A stretch of 64,000 nucleotides of DNA from the NCBI RefSeq assembly GCF_001411555.2, contig NC_049912.1, positions 26,297,722-26,361,721 of the forward strand, given 5' to 3'. Numbering within the stretch: the first letter of the stretch is position 1; each line of letters starts with the position of its first letter. The notes beneath the pieces were generated by a model. The model was not told where the DNA came from, ran no database searches, and was given only the letters and a program-made list of their open reading frames with translations. This stretch comes from Juglans regia (Eukaryota > Streptophyta > Magnoliopsida > Fagales > Juglandaceae). Shown here in pieces: positions 23,404 to 36,585 of the stretch. Made by a program: the position numbers and the translations under genes.

Positions 23404-25987
23404 CTTCAAAGCTCAAAGTGATGATGTCGATTGGCAATTAGAGAGAGAGAGAGAGAGAGATAGTTGGTGATCAATCCACTCAAGGAAGAATGCATGATTG
23501 CTGGGATATAAGAAGGCGAGAAAAGCAAGCCAAACTAATTTCCATTTCCCTAAAAGCAAGCCAGATGCTGATGATCTCTTTTCTTGGATTTCTCCTACTA
23601 TCTTTGTGTTGGTGGAGAGATTTTGCTTCACAAGCAAGTGATCCTGGTTTCTTGTCAATTAGTTAAAAGACGCTGCTGCTACGTCTCTGTGTCTCACTTG
23701 ACACTTCCTTGTGCTCTTTGATTTCTTATCTATCAACACAAGCCAACCTCTATCAATCTCTTTCCCTCTCACTCGTACAAATCAATCTCTCAGTAATATG
23801 AGGCAGTCTAGTACCCCAGAATAACGGCTCCTTTCTTGGGGTCTGTGCTAAAAGTCCTGCAAGCCTGCATACTCACTGCAATCAGAAGAATAGCTGCATA
23901 GACTGCAGAAGGCCCCCATCTCTTTTTTTGTTTTTTGTGGTTTCTTTCTATGTCTGACAGTTTCATTGCTATAAAAGGGAGAAAAAATCCATTGCAGATA
24001 ACTATTTATACACAGTACATACTTGGAAAGAGCATCACTGTCTGAGACATTCAGCACTAGCAAAATTTAATTTAAAAAGAGTAATGATATATATTCAACG
24101 TATTATATAATATATTGTATAATAATATTATAAAATAAAAATATTTTTATAAAATGATATTATTTTTATAAAATTTTTATAAAAATATTTTTCATTTAAA
24201 ATATAATTATGTAAAATATTATAAAAAATATTACGTGTAAATCATATTTTTCAAATGATGTACCCGAGTGACCTTTATGCAGGTTGGTAGGTGGGAAACA
24301 CAGGATTTGTACCATCATCCAATCTGAGCCGTCTATTTGGGCCATCAGTAGGATGTTCAATTAGGAATTTTGGTGACCCTGATAACCTTTTTGGGGAAGT
24401 CCAGATGATCACTTTTACTGAAGAATGGAATAGATTCCACCGTACATTATCAAAACATGTATTTTTTGGTCTGCGTATTTGTTTTCTTAAAAACTTTCAG
24501 CAATATTAACCAATTTCTTTTTAAATTAATCATAATCATCTCTTTTATCGTCATTATCTCGTCATTTTATAATATATTATTAAATTATTAAAATTATTTA
24601 TTATATTTCATTTATAAATTTATTATTTAAAAATAAATATTAAAAAATAATAATAAATATGATGATAAATATTTTTCCTTTATTTTTTAAGACTTCTAAG
24701 AGTGGATTAATGCATATGAATCATATGATCTTATTTATTCAAAACATTTTAATATATTTACACAATCTTATTGCGTGTAAAGCCGACACTCCCATTAAAA
24801 AGAAGTAGAATTTATTATTAAAAAAATAATTTTTTTAATATAAATTTTATTTTTTCAAAATGAAGACTTAATAGTTTAAAATTGTACAAATTATTTTTCT
24901 TTTCATATTCCCGATAAGCTTGTCAATCTCTCTATATCATCCGATATCTTCATGGATGATACATTCATCCTAAACCATATATTGCTCCTTTTTTTTTTTT
25001 ATTGTCTGAGAGTATCAGTGAGGCAGAAAGAAGAAAGGAGGAAGAAAGAAAAAAAATGCTATATGAATATAAAAAAAGAAACTTCAAAATCTTTGAAGAG
25101 CGAAGAAGCACTTCATGCGTGAGCTGAGCTGCGTGAAACTGACCTTGGGAAACAAGCTTAACGTAAGCAAAGCTTGATTATGCCATCCATTGCTCTCTCT
25201 CTCTCTCTCTCTCTCTCTCTAGCTAGAGATGTAGGATGTAGCTAGGCATCGCTGTTCTGAACTACTGGAACCTCTGGGCTAATTTGGCCTTAACAGCAAT
25301 ATTCAATGCTTTATTTATTGAGATATGGTTGGGAAAAGTCGAAAGCTATGGTTGATGGATAATATCAAATCTAACAAAAGCGAAATAGGAGTCGAATAGG
25401 GGATATCATATGTCATTTTCCATGTTTCATATCTACATATGCCTTATCTTAAGCAAGTACAGCAAACAATTGAATTTTTAGTTCCCCTTGGGTTAAGGCT
25501 TATGGTATGAGATTGAAGGCATCAATCAGATGAAGGAATTTACTGAGATTGCAAAGACATCACTAGTTCTCAGAAAAAAAATGAGAACTTTGGCAAGGTT
25601 TGGCAACGTTTTGATATCTGTAACTTGCATCTAAATGTTTATAAATCTCATCCAAATATCCATAGGACCATATACTATAGAATTTCATACCAACATCATG
25701 ATCATTTGAGAAACCTTGCTGCATTTTTCTCACATGGCTTCTTTCCGAATGAGAACTAGAAACATGTAAGAAAAGCAAGCAAATAATTCCAGTAGTCGAA
25801 TTGAACAATGAAATAACCAGGAAAAGTACTTGAGCACAATAGTTCAATTTAGATGGTTAAATCACATACATACATACGTAGAAATCAAGAGAAATTAATC
25901 ATCATTCGGTATTTGCTTCTCCAGCTTTCTAATCACATTGACTGTGAATTTCTCAAACCTTCTAATGACTGAGGCTCGACCAACCTC
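23404..25987. other. Intergenic: EPFL promoter side and 3' flank of the 81-residue protein gene
   Basis: A CT-sense microsatellite (23441-23461) lies 40-60 bases upstream of the EPFL ATG. An AT-rich palindromic repeat sits at 24095-24240, and a (CT)n run at 25193-25220. Open frames such as 25563-25847 (minus, 94 codons, hydrophobic N terminus) could not be tied to any family and are not called. Confidence 0.5.
24095..24245. repeat. AT-rich palindromic repeat (family E)
   Basis: Shares TAAAATAAAAATATTTTTAT, the AAAATGATATTATTTTT core and the inverted right half with 9655-9805. Probably a MITE remnant able to fold into a hairpin. Confidence 0.5.
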
Positions 25988-27025
25988 TCACTTCAAAGAT
26001 GGATCATGATTTTTGGATTCTTTCTTAGGATGAATTGTTTCAACAAGGGCCTCAACCTCTTCCTTTACCCGTTCAAACACATTAGGCCCTTTGACTTCAT
26101 CAACCTGGGTGTTCTTGTCAATGTCATCACTCCTTCCATGTGTTTCCTTGAGATGGTCGGGTGATTTTCCAGTGTGGGTTATTGCTTCAGTCTCTTGCTC
26201 ATTTACATCCTTTCCTTCTCCAAAAAAAGGGAAAGGAACGAAGAAAAAAATATGAAAAAAGGATCACACTTAATTATTTTACTCCCATATGTTAAATGCA
26301 TGCAAATAAATATATATATATATATATACACGATTTTTACACAAAAAAAAATAAATAAATAAAACAATGAAATCTAAATCCCCTGTACCCCCACGAAGAG
26401 TTGGGCAAAAATACATTTCCTATTTTTAGTTTATTTCAGCAAAATATCTGTTCATGGAACTCTTTCTCGGCCCTCCTTTTGCTTTTTGTTTTTCCCCATA
26501 GGAGTTAAAAAAGTATCCAATTGAAACAAATGGAGCGCATGATGCCAACTTGAGCATTTGCCCAACAGATACTTTCGACATAAATTCAACTAAAAATGGA
26601 TACAGACCCATGAACGCGTAAAGTAGATGTTTTCATTAGAATCTCATAAACACCAACATCAGGAGACCAATGCAAATCCAATCAAAATGGAAACGACAAG
26701 GATTTTGAAGTTTATTAAACAAGGATCATACATGCAAGTTAACAGTTTTACACAAACCCTATTTCCAGAGCTAAGATTGATGCAAATTAAACATCTTCAA
26801 AATAACCCAAAGTGCTCTAAACGAATTAGATCTGAAATTAAACTCGTTTACACCAAAGCCCATCACTAAGATCATATTTTTATACAGATTTAAGGGTACT
26901 CATAACATATATAGCAATAAAAACACAGGCAATGAAAATTTCTAATAACTACAAAAGAGGAATATGCAGAAGTGGGGGTACATATTAAGATCGAAGTGAG
27001 ACTAAATACCTTTTAGCTCAGCCAT
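25988..27025 (-). CDS. Small acidic plant protein, 81 residues, function unknown
   Basis: Exon 1, 27010-27025, encodes only MAELK plus one base. Exon 2, 25988-26217, supplies the rest; phase 1 joins cleanly. The product is rich in Glu, Asp, Lys and Thr, with no signal peptide or membrane segment. Its C-terminal part, VFERVKEEVEALVETIHPKKESK, looks like a conserved amphipathic helix followed by a basic patch and reads like real protein, not chance. I have a sense that such small FERVKEEVEAL proteins occur across plants, but I cannot name the family. The tiny first exon and the 0.8-kb intron are plausible for a plant gene. No function is proposed. Confidence 0.6.
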
Positions 27026-27452
27026 TGGAGTTTCTGAGATAAATTTGCGGTTCGGAACCTCTGGTTCGAACAGAGCTCTCTCTTCTCTCTCTATAGTTTA
27101 CACTACTGGACCGTTCGGTCACATCTGGGCCGTTGATGTGTGGGACTAGAGACTATCTGAGACGGTTCAGATGGAAGCTCAACATTATTTTCCTTCTTTT
27201 TCATTTACTTTTTGTAGAATAAACAAAGAAAAATAAATTCATGGGCTAAAGTAAATTTCATGGCCTGTGAATTACGGGTGGGCTTGTCTCTATTCCCTTG
27301 CTAACTACAAAGTGTAAGTACTAGTAGGCCTAGCATTTTCTTTATGTTTTATCTGGGTATTGGCCCATCATTACAGCCCAAACTTATCTCTGGGCCTAGA
27401 AAGAGATATATACCAAGAAAATGTTTATTCAAGAGGGGGGATATATCTTCAA

Positions 27453-27797
27453 GAGTAATACTACATGTAATCGTGGAGTGTACAAGTGTAATCATTTTGA
27501 AAAAAAGTGAGATCTATTATTAAAAGAGAAATGATAGTTGTAGTCGTGAGTGCACAAGCACCGTGCAATCATTTTGAAAAAAATAAATAAATACGAGACC
27601 CACATAAAAAAAAAATAAAATTTTAATAATGGATCACACTTTTTTTCAAAGTAACTACAAAATACTTGTATACTTTATGACTACATGTAGCATTATTTTT
27701 ATTAAAAAATTAACTTTTTTTTCTATATTATAATCTCATATTTATTTATTTATTTTAAATAATTACACATTGCTTACGCACTCATTATTACAACTCT
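27453..27797. mobile_element. Family B MITE, outer copy interrupted by another copy
   Basis: The left half, 27453-27525 (GAGTAATACTACATGTAATC, then AATCATTTTG, ending TCTATTATTAAAA), and the right half, 27701-27797 (ATTAAAAAATTAAC, TCATATTTATTTATTTATTTTAAATAATTACAC, CGCACTCATTATTACAACT), fit together as one family B element once the insert at 27526-27700 is removed. Confidence 0.6.
27526..27700. mobile_element. Family B MITE, inner nested copy
   Basis: A complete palindromic copy starts GAGAAATGATAGTTGTAGTC and ends GACTACATGTAGCATTATT, with the TTTTAATAATGGATC centre. It sits in the AT-rich core of the outer copy. Confidence 0.6.
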
Positions 27798-29159
27798 TTC
27801 GGCTCTTCTCGAGCATTGTCTTCTACAAAAGAACCGCATATATCAACATCATTTGTCTCTTTGATGTACAGTGAATCACTTAATAATTCCATCTCCAAGC
27901 AATCAGAAGAGAAAATCGACCACAAAATTATACAGCACGTGGAAATTAAAGCATCTCTCCAAATATGGACAACACAAGGAACTGTTCATGTGTCAATTCC
28001 GAACCAGAACCGAGAGCCATGCTTTGAGAGAAGTTTGAGACAGCGCGGACCCGTTGAAGTTTGACTTCTTTTTTCTTATATAGTACTGCATCATCATGTA
28101 CTCTACGTTGCTCGTGATAGGAAATGAAGATGCTCAATGATCATCATCTATTCGCAGGACGGCTTTACAAATTACACGTGAGGGATCGGTTGCACCAACA
28201 AAGGCGACAAATCGATCAGGATGCATTGCTGGCGGCATCCAAAAGCTGTAAAATTTGTTGGATGTCAATCTTGATGGGATATTCATGAAGTGAAGGAAAG
28301 AAAAGGAACGGGATGGATGCTTTTCTTCAGTTTGGAGTAAACATGGGAACTTTCTTTTTCTTTCTTTCATTCATGGGGAGGGTTGCCATGAATAGAAGGA
28401 AGGCCAAGTGGGGTCTCCTCGGATGACTATTTTCTTGTACATTCATCCTTCTTTATATTTCTGATGATCTGTGGGGTACGATGTAGTTTTGTTTGCATCA
28501 ATTTATATGGATAATATGTACGTTCTATGTTTTTCGACTTTTGCTTTCGGTTTCCCATTATTTGCATTAGATCAATATATATATATATATATATATAGAC
28601 ATACAGAAATCAATTACCAGTTAAAAAAGAAAACTATGGATCAATTGTTTTTATCTAAGTTGTGAATTCTAATGTTTTCTCTCTATCTCTCTGCGTTTTT
28701 TTTTTTGTACATTTTGATTATGCATCTCTAAATTCATTTTCCCAAGGAAGAAAAAAGTCTCTAATTTCTTCAAACATGGACTGAAAGCTGTGACCATATA
28801 TATATATATATATATACCGAATGCAATAGTCTTCAAGAAAAGACAAACAAATTAAATAACATGGCCATTTCCTCCAGTACCATCATATACTTATTTTGAT
28901 TCCTGATCAATCAGTACTTGGGAAAAAACAAAAATCATTTGCATCTTTTGTCCTTTGATGGCTCAACAAATAAAGCAAACAGCAAAGCTTGTATTTCTAT
29001 TTCTTCAATCATAAGCCATTCCAAACTCCTGCTTTTTCTTTCAGAAGCAGCAAATAGTGTGAAACCATAGATGCTTCCATCAGCCCTGTTTCAGCAAGAA
29101 AAAGCCTTGCTTGCAGTGACAGACTGAAAAACGCAAGATCATGAATCCCTGAAGGAGTG

Positions 29160-29160
<1 letters not shown>

Positions 29161-29211
<51 letters not shown>

Positions 29212-29213
29212 AT
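29161..29213. repeat. Compound CT/TA/TG microsatellite
   Basis: A run of CT units passes directly into TA units and then TG units. Confidence 0.9.
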
Positions 29214-31315
29214 TTTGGCTGAGGATATTACGATAAAGTGGGAAATTAGTACATGCATGTTTCAGATTTCCTGGCCTGAAGATTGACAATCTTGAGATGG
29301 CTCAGATGCATATATCATGTTTCTGGGAAAATTGAGATAAAAAATGATATGTATTTTTGGGATACCTTAATTTCATGGTTTCAAATTTATGTGCAGCTAT
29401 ACACAGAAGGTTGTTTTACATGATCTTCTCCTCCATGTCCCCTTTCAATGATACCTTTAATTTGGTAAAGTGCTTAATTTGTCTGTAACATGACATTGCG
29501 AAACCTGTTCACATTATTAATGCATCATGCCCTAGCTAGCTAGTTTTAGTAATTGCATGCTATATATAAAGAGGGGATTCATGTCTTGCATTATTCTTTT
29601 AATTAATTTATGCTTTGACACCAAATTAAAACCTGCTTTTATAACCCATACTTTCAAATCAATCAAACGAAAAAAGAAAAAAGTTGTATGCATGTATGGC
29701 TGAAATATATATAAAAATTATATATCATGCAAAGTACTTAAGTATTAATATAAAAGAAAAAAGTTATTGGCTAAAATTTCACGCATTGCATTAAGTTACA
29801 TCAGTTTATGAATTTAATTTTATATAATCTCTTTATAGTTAAAGTATATCTTAAAAAAAAAGGCTAAAAATCTCTAGCCAGGTAATTCCTAGAAAACATT
29901 TTCTCGAGACCGCGATCAAGATCAACTCAATGATTCAATTCATGTACTCATGCATGGGGGAATCGTCATCTAGCTAGCTAGCTGCATACATCTCAAATTA
30001 AAGCTTCATTTTTATAAAACCACACCATCAATACCTCTTGAAGACTTTCACGCTTGGGAAACTAATTAATTAGAATGAGAGTGCATTATATATACATCAA
30101 TGATTACGGATTTATTAATTTTACGATAAAAAAATCTATTTATAAGTTTTATTTTTTATATACTGTTGATGTGAAAGTTTTTCACATCAGTATGATTGTT
30201 GTTTTGATTTTTTTTTTTAAATTATAATAGATCTCACTATAAGTGATATGTCAATACATCGACTTATGTATATATAACAAAACTCTTTCACTATATACAT
30301 ACTCTTTAATTTACTATATGCATGCATGCATGCACACACGAACCTTGGTTTTCCATCTATCTTTGCAAAGATGAGCGGATTTAATAATTTGGTATATGTA
30401 CATAGTTCAAAATTCTTAGCTTCTCTGCTAGCTGCCTGATTCTTTTACTAGTATCTCTACATCTAATATTTGATGAGATGATCACCCGAATTTCTAAACC
30501 CTAAACAAATTAATATATAGCACGTATAGCTTAAATTTAATATACATTATATATATAAAAAAAAATTATATAAAAAAAAAAATTACTTGAAAATGGTCAT
30601 GTTGAACGTCAAATCAATGTATCAATAAAACTCATCATGCAAACATCGCGTAATTTGAGCAACTTGAGATGAACGTGCGTACAGCTAGCGATTGACATGC
30701 ACTCGTTTTTCACAAAACGACAAGGTTTTTGGCAAGTCAGTGACGTCAGTCTACCGGATCAGCATCCAACCAAAGATGGAATATAAGAGTACTCTCAATC
30801 ATTTATATTATTATTTTTTTTTTATTTTATATATTAATTTTTATAATATATCATATATTAATTTATCTTCTTTTTTTTACATCATTTAAATATTATATTA
30901 TTTAATAATTTTTTTTTAAATTTTACCTAAAAATGAGTTTTATAAAACCCATTAAGAGTGCTCTAAACCTCGACTTAGATGCAATCACAAACCTTGCTAG
31001 GATATGATCATTGGCTGCCTAGCAGCTTGCATTGAAAGTCAAGTATTGCTGCTGATCCTCACGTCCAAGGCAGAGAGGTTGAACCTTAGCCTCCCCCCGA
31101 TCACGTCGATGATCTTCGTTCATCGTCTACAACTATATACTACTACTGTTTAATTGGTTGATTAAAAATTAATCATATATAATATATATACAAATCCTTG
31201 AAAACCACTAGTGGGATTTGATTTTATAGTCATTTCCTTCCTAAAATTAGTCTTCAACGCGGGTTTCACACATTCCATTTCTATTATAACTAAACAAACA
31301 GAGAGAGATAAAACG

Positions 31316-31540
31316 TTAATCAAGGAGATGGGTTCTAAAAATCGAATTTTCAAAAAACGTTAAAGTGTATTAAAATTAACCATAACTGAGTATTAAATCA
31401 CTTACAGAGCTTAATTAAGGAGATGGGTTCCAGAAAACAAATCGAGTTTTCAGAAAACATTTAAGTGTATTAAAATTAATCATAATTGAGTATTAACCCA
31501 CTTACAGAGATTAATTAAGGATATAGGTTCCAAATTGAGA
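31316..31540. repeat. About 100-bp tandem repeat, two and a half units
   Basis: The units at 31316-31410, 31411-31510 and a partial one from 31511 each begin TTAATnAAGGAGATGGGTTC (the last diverged) and contain AAGTGTATTAAAATTAA and CACTTACAGAG. Identity between the first two is high but not perfect, so the duplication is not recent. Confidence 0.75.
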
Positions 31541-31937
31541 AGAGAGAAATCGATGAGTTCACAACCTGTTGAGAAAAAGGTTGAGAATCATCAACCCTGA
31601 TTTGACGATTTCTATTTCAAAGAGGGAAATCGACGGTTCATCTTGAAAAGTCTCTCTTATTTCATTTGCAGGTGGTAGAGTCTTGACTTGCGACCTGTTG
31701 AAAAGAGATCTTGGCTGCTTCTTCTGTTGGAGAGAGAGGGGGGGGGGGGACAGGATTCGTGGTGATGAGAGAGACCAAGAGTGAAATGGAAGCCTTCTGA
31801 AGAATGAGAAAGAAACAAGGAGAAATGCTCTCAGCGTGCACTCACAGTAAATTATCTGAGTCTCTTACCTGTCCGCATCTTATTGGCTGGTGTAAATTAA
31901 AAGTTTAAACCGATTCCGGCTTGAAGCTTTTCTAAAA

Positions 31938-32110
31938 GAGTAATGTTACATATAGTCGTGAAATGTGTAAATGCGGTGCAATCACTTTGAAAAAGAATGG
32001 AGTCTATTATTAAAAAATTAATTTCTTTTCATGTGGGTTATATATTTATTCACTTTTTTTAAAATGACTACACGAAATTTGTACATTCACAACTGTAAGT
32101 ATCATTTCTC
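31938..32110. mobile_element. Family B MITE, well preserved copy
   Basis: Terminal inverted repeats: the left begins GAGTAATGTTACATATAGTCG, and the right end read in reverse begins GAGAAATGATACTTACAGTTG. The whole 173 bp is close to a palindrome, with ATCACTTTGAAAAAGAATG facing ATTCACTTTTTTTAAAATGA. No coding capacity. Confidence 0.65.
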
Positions 32111-32188
32111 TTTCTAAAAATTAAGGATCCTTTATAAGCAATACAGCTCTAGAAGGGTGCTGCAAGTTTAGCACTTTGCGACTAACCC

Positions 32189-32197
32189 TATATAAAT
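32189..32197 (+). promoter_or_regulatory. TATA box of the MYB103-like gene
   Basis: TATATAAAT preceded by CCC lies about 270 bases upstream of the ATG, which would leave a leader of roughly 240 bases. This is a good match to the plant TATA consensus. Confidence 0.5.
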
Positions 32198-32466
32198 ACA
32201 CACATCTGGTCCACCATTGTACAGCTCCATCATTAAATTCATGCATGGCCTCAGTCATGTACCATGATCACCTCACTCCCGTATCAAATTAACATCATGT
32301 CTCCTGTTCTCCTGATTTTTTATCACTTCTTTCAAAACCTCGTCTAGGGCTAGAGCTAGAGCTATGCCCTTTCTCTGTCCTTTTCTCCCTCTATTTCATG
32401 TTTTAAATTTATTGATCTTGATCTGCCATTGGCTGCACCACTGCTTTTAGAGAGAGGGAGATCGGG

Positions 32467-32686
32467 ATGGGATATCACTCATGCTGCAACAAGCAGAAGG
32501 TGAAGAGAGGGCTATGGTCACCGGAAGAAGATGAGAAACTCGTCAATTACATTTCAACCAATGGCCATGGTTGCTGGAGCTCTGTCCCAAAACATGCAGG
32601 TAACCTTTTAACTGCACTCTCTCTCTCTCTCTCTCTCACGGCCATTTCAGCTGCACTAGTTTTCATATATATATATATATATATAC

Positions 32687-32724
<38 letters not shown>

Positions 32725-33867
32725 CTTCGCCTCTACATTGTAGGTTAATTTTCGTTATGCTATTTCTACTCTTCCCCCTCCCCTTCTCTTTTTTTCATTT
32801 GGTTTTTGTGACTCAGGCCTGCAGAGATGTGGAAAGAGCTGCAGATTAAGATGGATAAACTATCTCAGACCTGATTTAAAACGCGGGAGCTTCTCTCCTG
32901 AAGAAGCGGCCCTCATCATTGAACTCCATAACATTCTAGGAAACAGGTAGCTTTCTTCATGATCTTTTTCTTACTTCATTATTGTGGATTGTTATAAGGT
33001 TTTTCAAGCAAGAGTATTGTACAATATTTTGTGGACAGGTGGGCTCAGATAGCCAAGAACCTACCAGGAAGAACAGATAACGAGGTTAAGAACTTCTGGA
33101 ATTCCAGCATAAAGAAGAAGCTCATCAAACAAGAGGTTTCTCCTGCAGCTATAACCAGTAACTTTCCCGATACGTACTGTTATCATGGTAATTCTGATCA
33201 AGAAAGTTTCCTCTCTCTAAATGCAAACCCTAGTTGGATCCTTAGATCTCAACATGAACATAACCAGCTATACCCTCCCATTCCAACCCCATTGTTACAG
33301 TTAGTAACCTTTGATCATGGAGATCTAAAGTTAGATCAGAACACCAATTTTGGTACCAACTTGATTCATGATTTTCCTCCCCAAATGGCACCACCATCAA
33401 AATCTTCCTCTAATGACCCCCGATGGTCCCATCAACTTGATCCAAGTCAAGAACAATATAAGAATTTCAGCATAGGGGCAACAAGGCATTATCTCGAAGA
33501 TAACCTTATATTGGATCCAACAATAACAGCACCGCATTATGATGATCATGATGAGGATTCGTTAACAGTGCCTGCTATGCCAAAGCTTTGTGCGATCACT
33601 AATGGTGATGTTTTTAGCATGCCATTTTCATCTTCTTCGCAAGATTGTGAATTACTTGACCCGCTTGCTAGATCAGAACTTCCATGTTTTCCAACTGCTG
33701 GTTCCAATTATCCACCTGATCCAGTACACATGATGTCCAACCTTCAAATGGAGTATGTCAACGCCATCACGACACCATCATCTTCTCCATCGGCATGTTC
33801 CTTCTCACCATTTTCAAGCGGCCAATTTGTCACAAACGCTCATTTTCCTCCAAGTTGGGACTCTTAA
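32467..33867 (+). CDS. MYB103: R2R3-MYB transcription factor, MYB103-like
   Basis: The nuclear DNA-binding regulator AtMYB103 acts in secondary wall and syringyl lignin formation. Exons: 32467-32599, 32817-32946, 33039-33867, giving 363 residues with the intron phases typical of R2R3-MYBs. The R2 repeat (about 13-64) has W15, W36-type spacing in [12 protein letters not shown]...[27 protein letters not shown]. The R3 repeat (about 65-116) is [55 protein letters not shown]. The start [17 protein letters not shown] and [28 protein letters not shown] match MYB103 more closely than MYB26 or MYB61 as I remember them. The C-terminal region is Ser/Asp/Pro-rich, as in activators. Intron 1 holds CT and TA microsatellites. 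Confidence 0.92.
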
Positions 33868-35378
33868 AGATATGGTACTTAATTGGAGCTATATATATAT
33901 ATAGGTACCATGTATGCATGCATGTATTTATAATTGGTACAATGCATTTACACTAGAAGTAATCGGGATATTGTCTATGATCAGTTCGAGTTGATCAGTT
34001 ATAATTACATTCATAGGTGCATATATGCTAATGCTAGTTGTTTTACGCGAAGTCTGCGCTATTGATCTTGGATACTAGCCGTTGACCCGAAATTTCACGG
34101 AAATATTAAATGTTTTATTGGAAATATAATTTTTTAATAAAAAATGATATTTATTTGCATAAGTGACACGAATGTACTCATTTTTAAAAAATAATAATAA
34201 ATATTAGATACACAAGAAAAAATAATTTTTTAATAATAAATCATATTTTTTTTTTAAAATGAGTGCGCGACGCTTATACAATCCATAAATATTGTATTTA
34301 GTATTACTCTTGTTTAATTTCTTTTATTTTTTTAACTTTATTCTATCTAGGGAATTCAAATTTGCCTCTATATATATATGGGAAAATATGGATTGTTACA
34401 TGTAGGAAAAAAACTATACAAATCATAGGAATAATATTGGTTTAAATGATTTTGTAATTATGTGTTGTATATAAGTAATTCTCATAGCCTGTATAAAATA
34501 AAATTTAAATTTTGTTATAATTTTAATTAAGTGGAGGAATAATTAATTACTTGATAGAGCAAATGGCTTCCAAGCTTCTAAAATTTATTAATTGGAGTTC
34601 AAATTTGAGCACAGTCATAATTAAGTTTAATTAATCTTTAAGAAAAAATTTATTTAGTCTGGTCATGTGGATAACACGTATATTAAATTCGTTACGTGCA
34701 TAATTAAATTTAAAAAAATTAAAATTTGAATTTTACAAATTAAATATTATTATCATTTAAATTATATGGATAATGTGTTCTACACACTGAATTGAAAATA
34801 TAATAACTCAATCTTCAAAATTTTCAGAATTTATGATTAATTGGGAAATAATGATCAGGTAATTTTACGAGAGCATTAACGTTTAATTCATGGGTCTAAA
34901 ATTATATAGAGTTATGCGTAGATTGAGTCTCAAGATTGCGTGATCATGATTAAGTTTAAACCCTTAATTAACGTCCACGATCTACATATGAATATGATTT
35001 AGAAAATGACGACGTAGTTTTACATGAAAACAAATTTCTTTACTTCCAGAATTACAATAATATTGATCGATTATTTCTAGTTTTATATCACACACACACA
35101 CTCTCTCTCTCTCTCTCATTATTAGGAGAGATTTGTGAGTGAGAACATCATTATGAGTACCTATAGTCAACACGTAGGAATTTTAGGCCATAAAGCTTTT
35201 AGCAGAGAGTGATGGCCACTTGTGAGTACTACGTACGTGTGATGGGTAACATGGTACGAATCATTACAATTAAAGCATACAGAAAAACAATCATACAATG
35301 AATTTGATATGGTTTCCTATGATTTCCTTGGAAAGAGGAAATATTAATTAATTAAACCATATACGCTATCAAGCTATA
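33868..35378. other. 3' flank of MYB103 up to the copia element
   Basis: AT-rich sequence without coding potential. A diverged family B MITE-like palindrome lies at about 34143-34310 (it ends GTATTTAGTATTACTC). No gene was recognised. Confidence 0.5.
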
Positions 35379-35606
35379 TGATAACCCTGCGTCGTCCTCA
35401 CCTATGTAAGAGTAGAACAATACACAAATAGTTGGTCATGTCATGTCTAGAGTTAACTGTAGAGAAAATATATTGTTATTCTCTACTTTCATTTGTAATA
35501 AACTTTATTCTCTTTTTTATTCTTTCCTTGGTGTATATATAGGCACTATAATACAGTAAAATACAATAAGATGAGATGAATTATCTTATTTCTACACTAT
35601 CTAACA
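35379..35606 (+). repeat. Left LTR of the copia element
   Basis: 228 bases, TGATAACCCTGCG to CTATCTAACA. It carries a TATATATAGGCAC promoter-like segment and AAACTTTATTCTC, both repeated in the right LTR. Confidence 0.85.
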
Positions 35607-36585
35607 TGGCATCAGAACCAAGTGACTAATCGTCACTCTGGCTGCATCTTCGTCCCCTCCTTCCTCTGTTACCTCATCCTTCTCCCATATTGTTACCACC
35701 AAGTTCTCTACCGACAATTACCTTCTTTGAAAGGTGCAAACTACAGCTTACCTGCGAGGTCAGGATTTATTTTCTTTTGTTGATGGCTCATATCCCTGTC
35801 CGTTAGAATTTCTCCCTGATACCTCTGATGATGTACCAAAACCCAATCCAGCTTTCCAATCATGATGTCATACAGACCAACTCGTGCTAAGCATACTCTT
35901 CTCATCTCTCTCAGAATTCATTCTAGGCCATATTTTATCATCTACCACAACCCATCAACTATGGACTTCCCTCCCCTCTATGTTTTCTTCCCATTCCCAG
36001 GTCAAAGAATTTCAAGTCCGTTTTCAACTCACCAACCTCACACGATGTTAGCAAACAATCTCAGATTACTTTGGCAAAGTGTATCTCCTTGCCGATTCTC
36101 TTGCTGCTACTGGTAGTCCCCCTCTCAGACAAAGAGCTTGTCACCTATCTACTAAATGGATTAGGATCCTTATACAAGTCATTTGTCACCTCTATTACTA
36201 CCCGAGTTGAACTCATCTCCTCTCATGAACTTTACCAACTCCTCATCCATGAAAACAGATGATCTCACACTAACCGATTTGTTCTTTCTTCTTTTGAGCT
36301 ATTTGCAAATTTCAGTTCCTTCACACGAGACCAATGTGGTCGAGGATTCTCTCAGGGTGGACGACAAGGTCGTAGCCGAGGACACTCCCCTTACAATGGT
36401 CATGGTGGTAGACCACCCTTTGCAACCAACTCTTCCCAGCACTACAATGCTCAACACCCCACCTGTCAAATGTGCAATAAGGCCGGACATGTTGCACTTC
36501 AATCCATCGATTCAACCATTCTTACCAATTTGAAGCACCAATAACTTTTTCTGCAAATTACTCTGCCCAAACTCCACCTTCAGAT

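Larger units (their letters stand above)
27026..32466. other. Large intergenic region with repeats, upstream of MYB103
   Basis: About 5.4 kb without a gene I can support. It contains a nested pair of family B MITEs (27453-27797), TA microsatellites (28576-28599, 28796-28816), a compound CT/TA/TG microsatellite (29161-29213), a roughly 100-bp tandem repeat (31316-31540), another family B MITE (31938-32110) and, at the right end, the MYB103 promoter. An open frame at 28134-28370 (minus) is discussed among the findings. Confidence 0.5.

Noticed and set aside
23848..24063. 71-codon minus frame with paired cysteines upstream of EPFL
   Set aside because: Cysteines lack the EPFL spacing, there is no signal peptide, and it overlaps ordinary promoter-like sequence.
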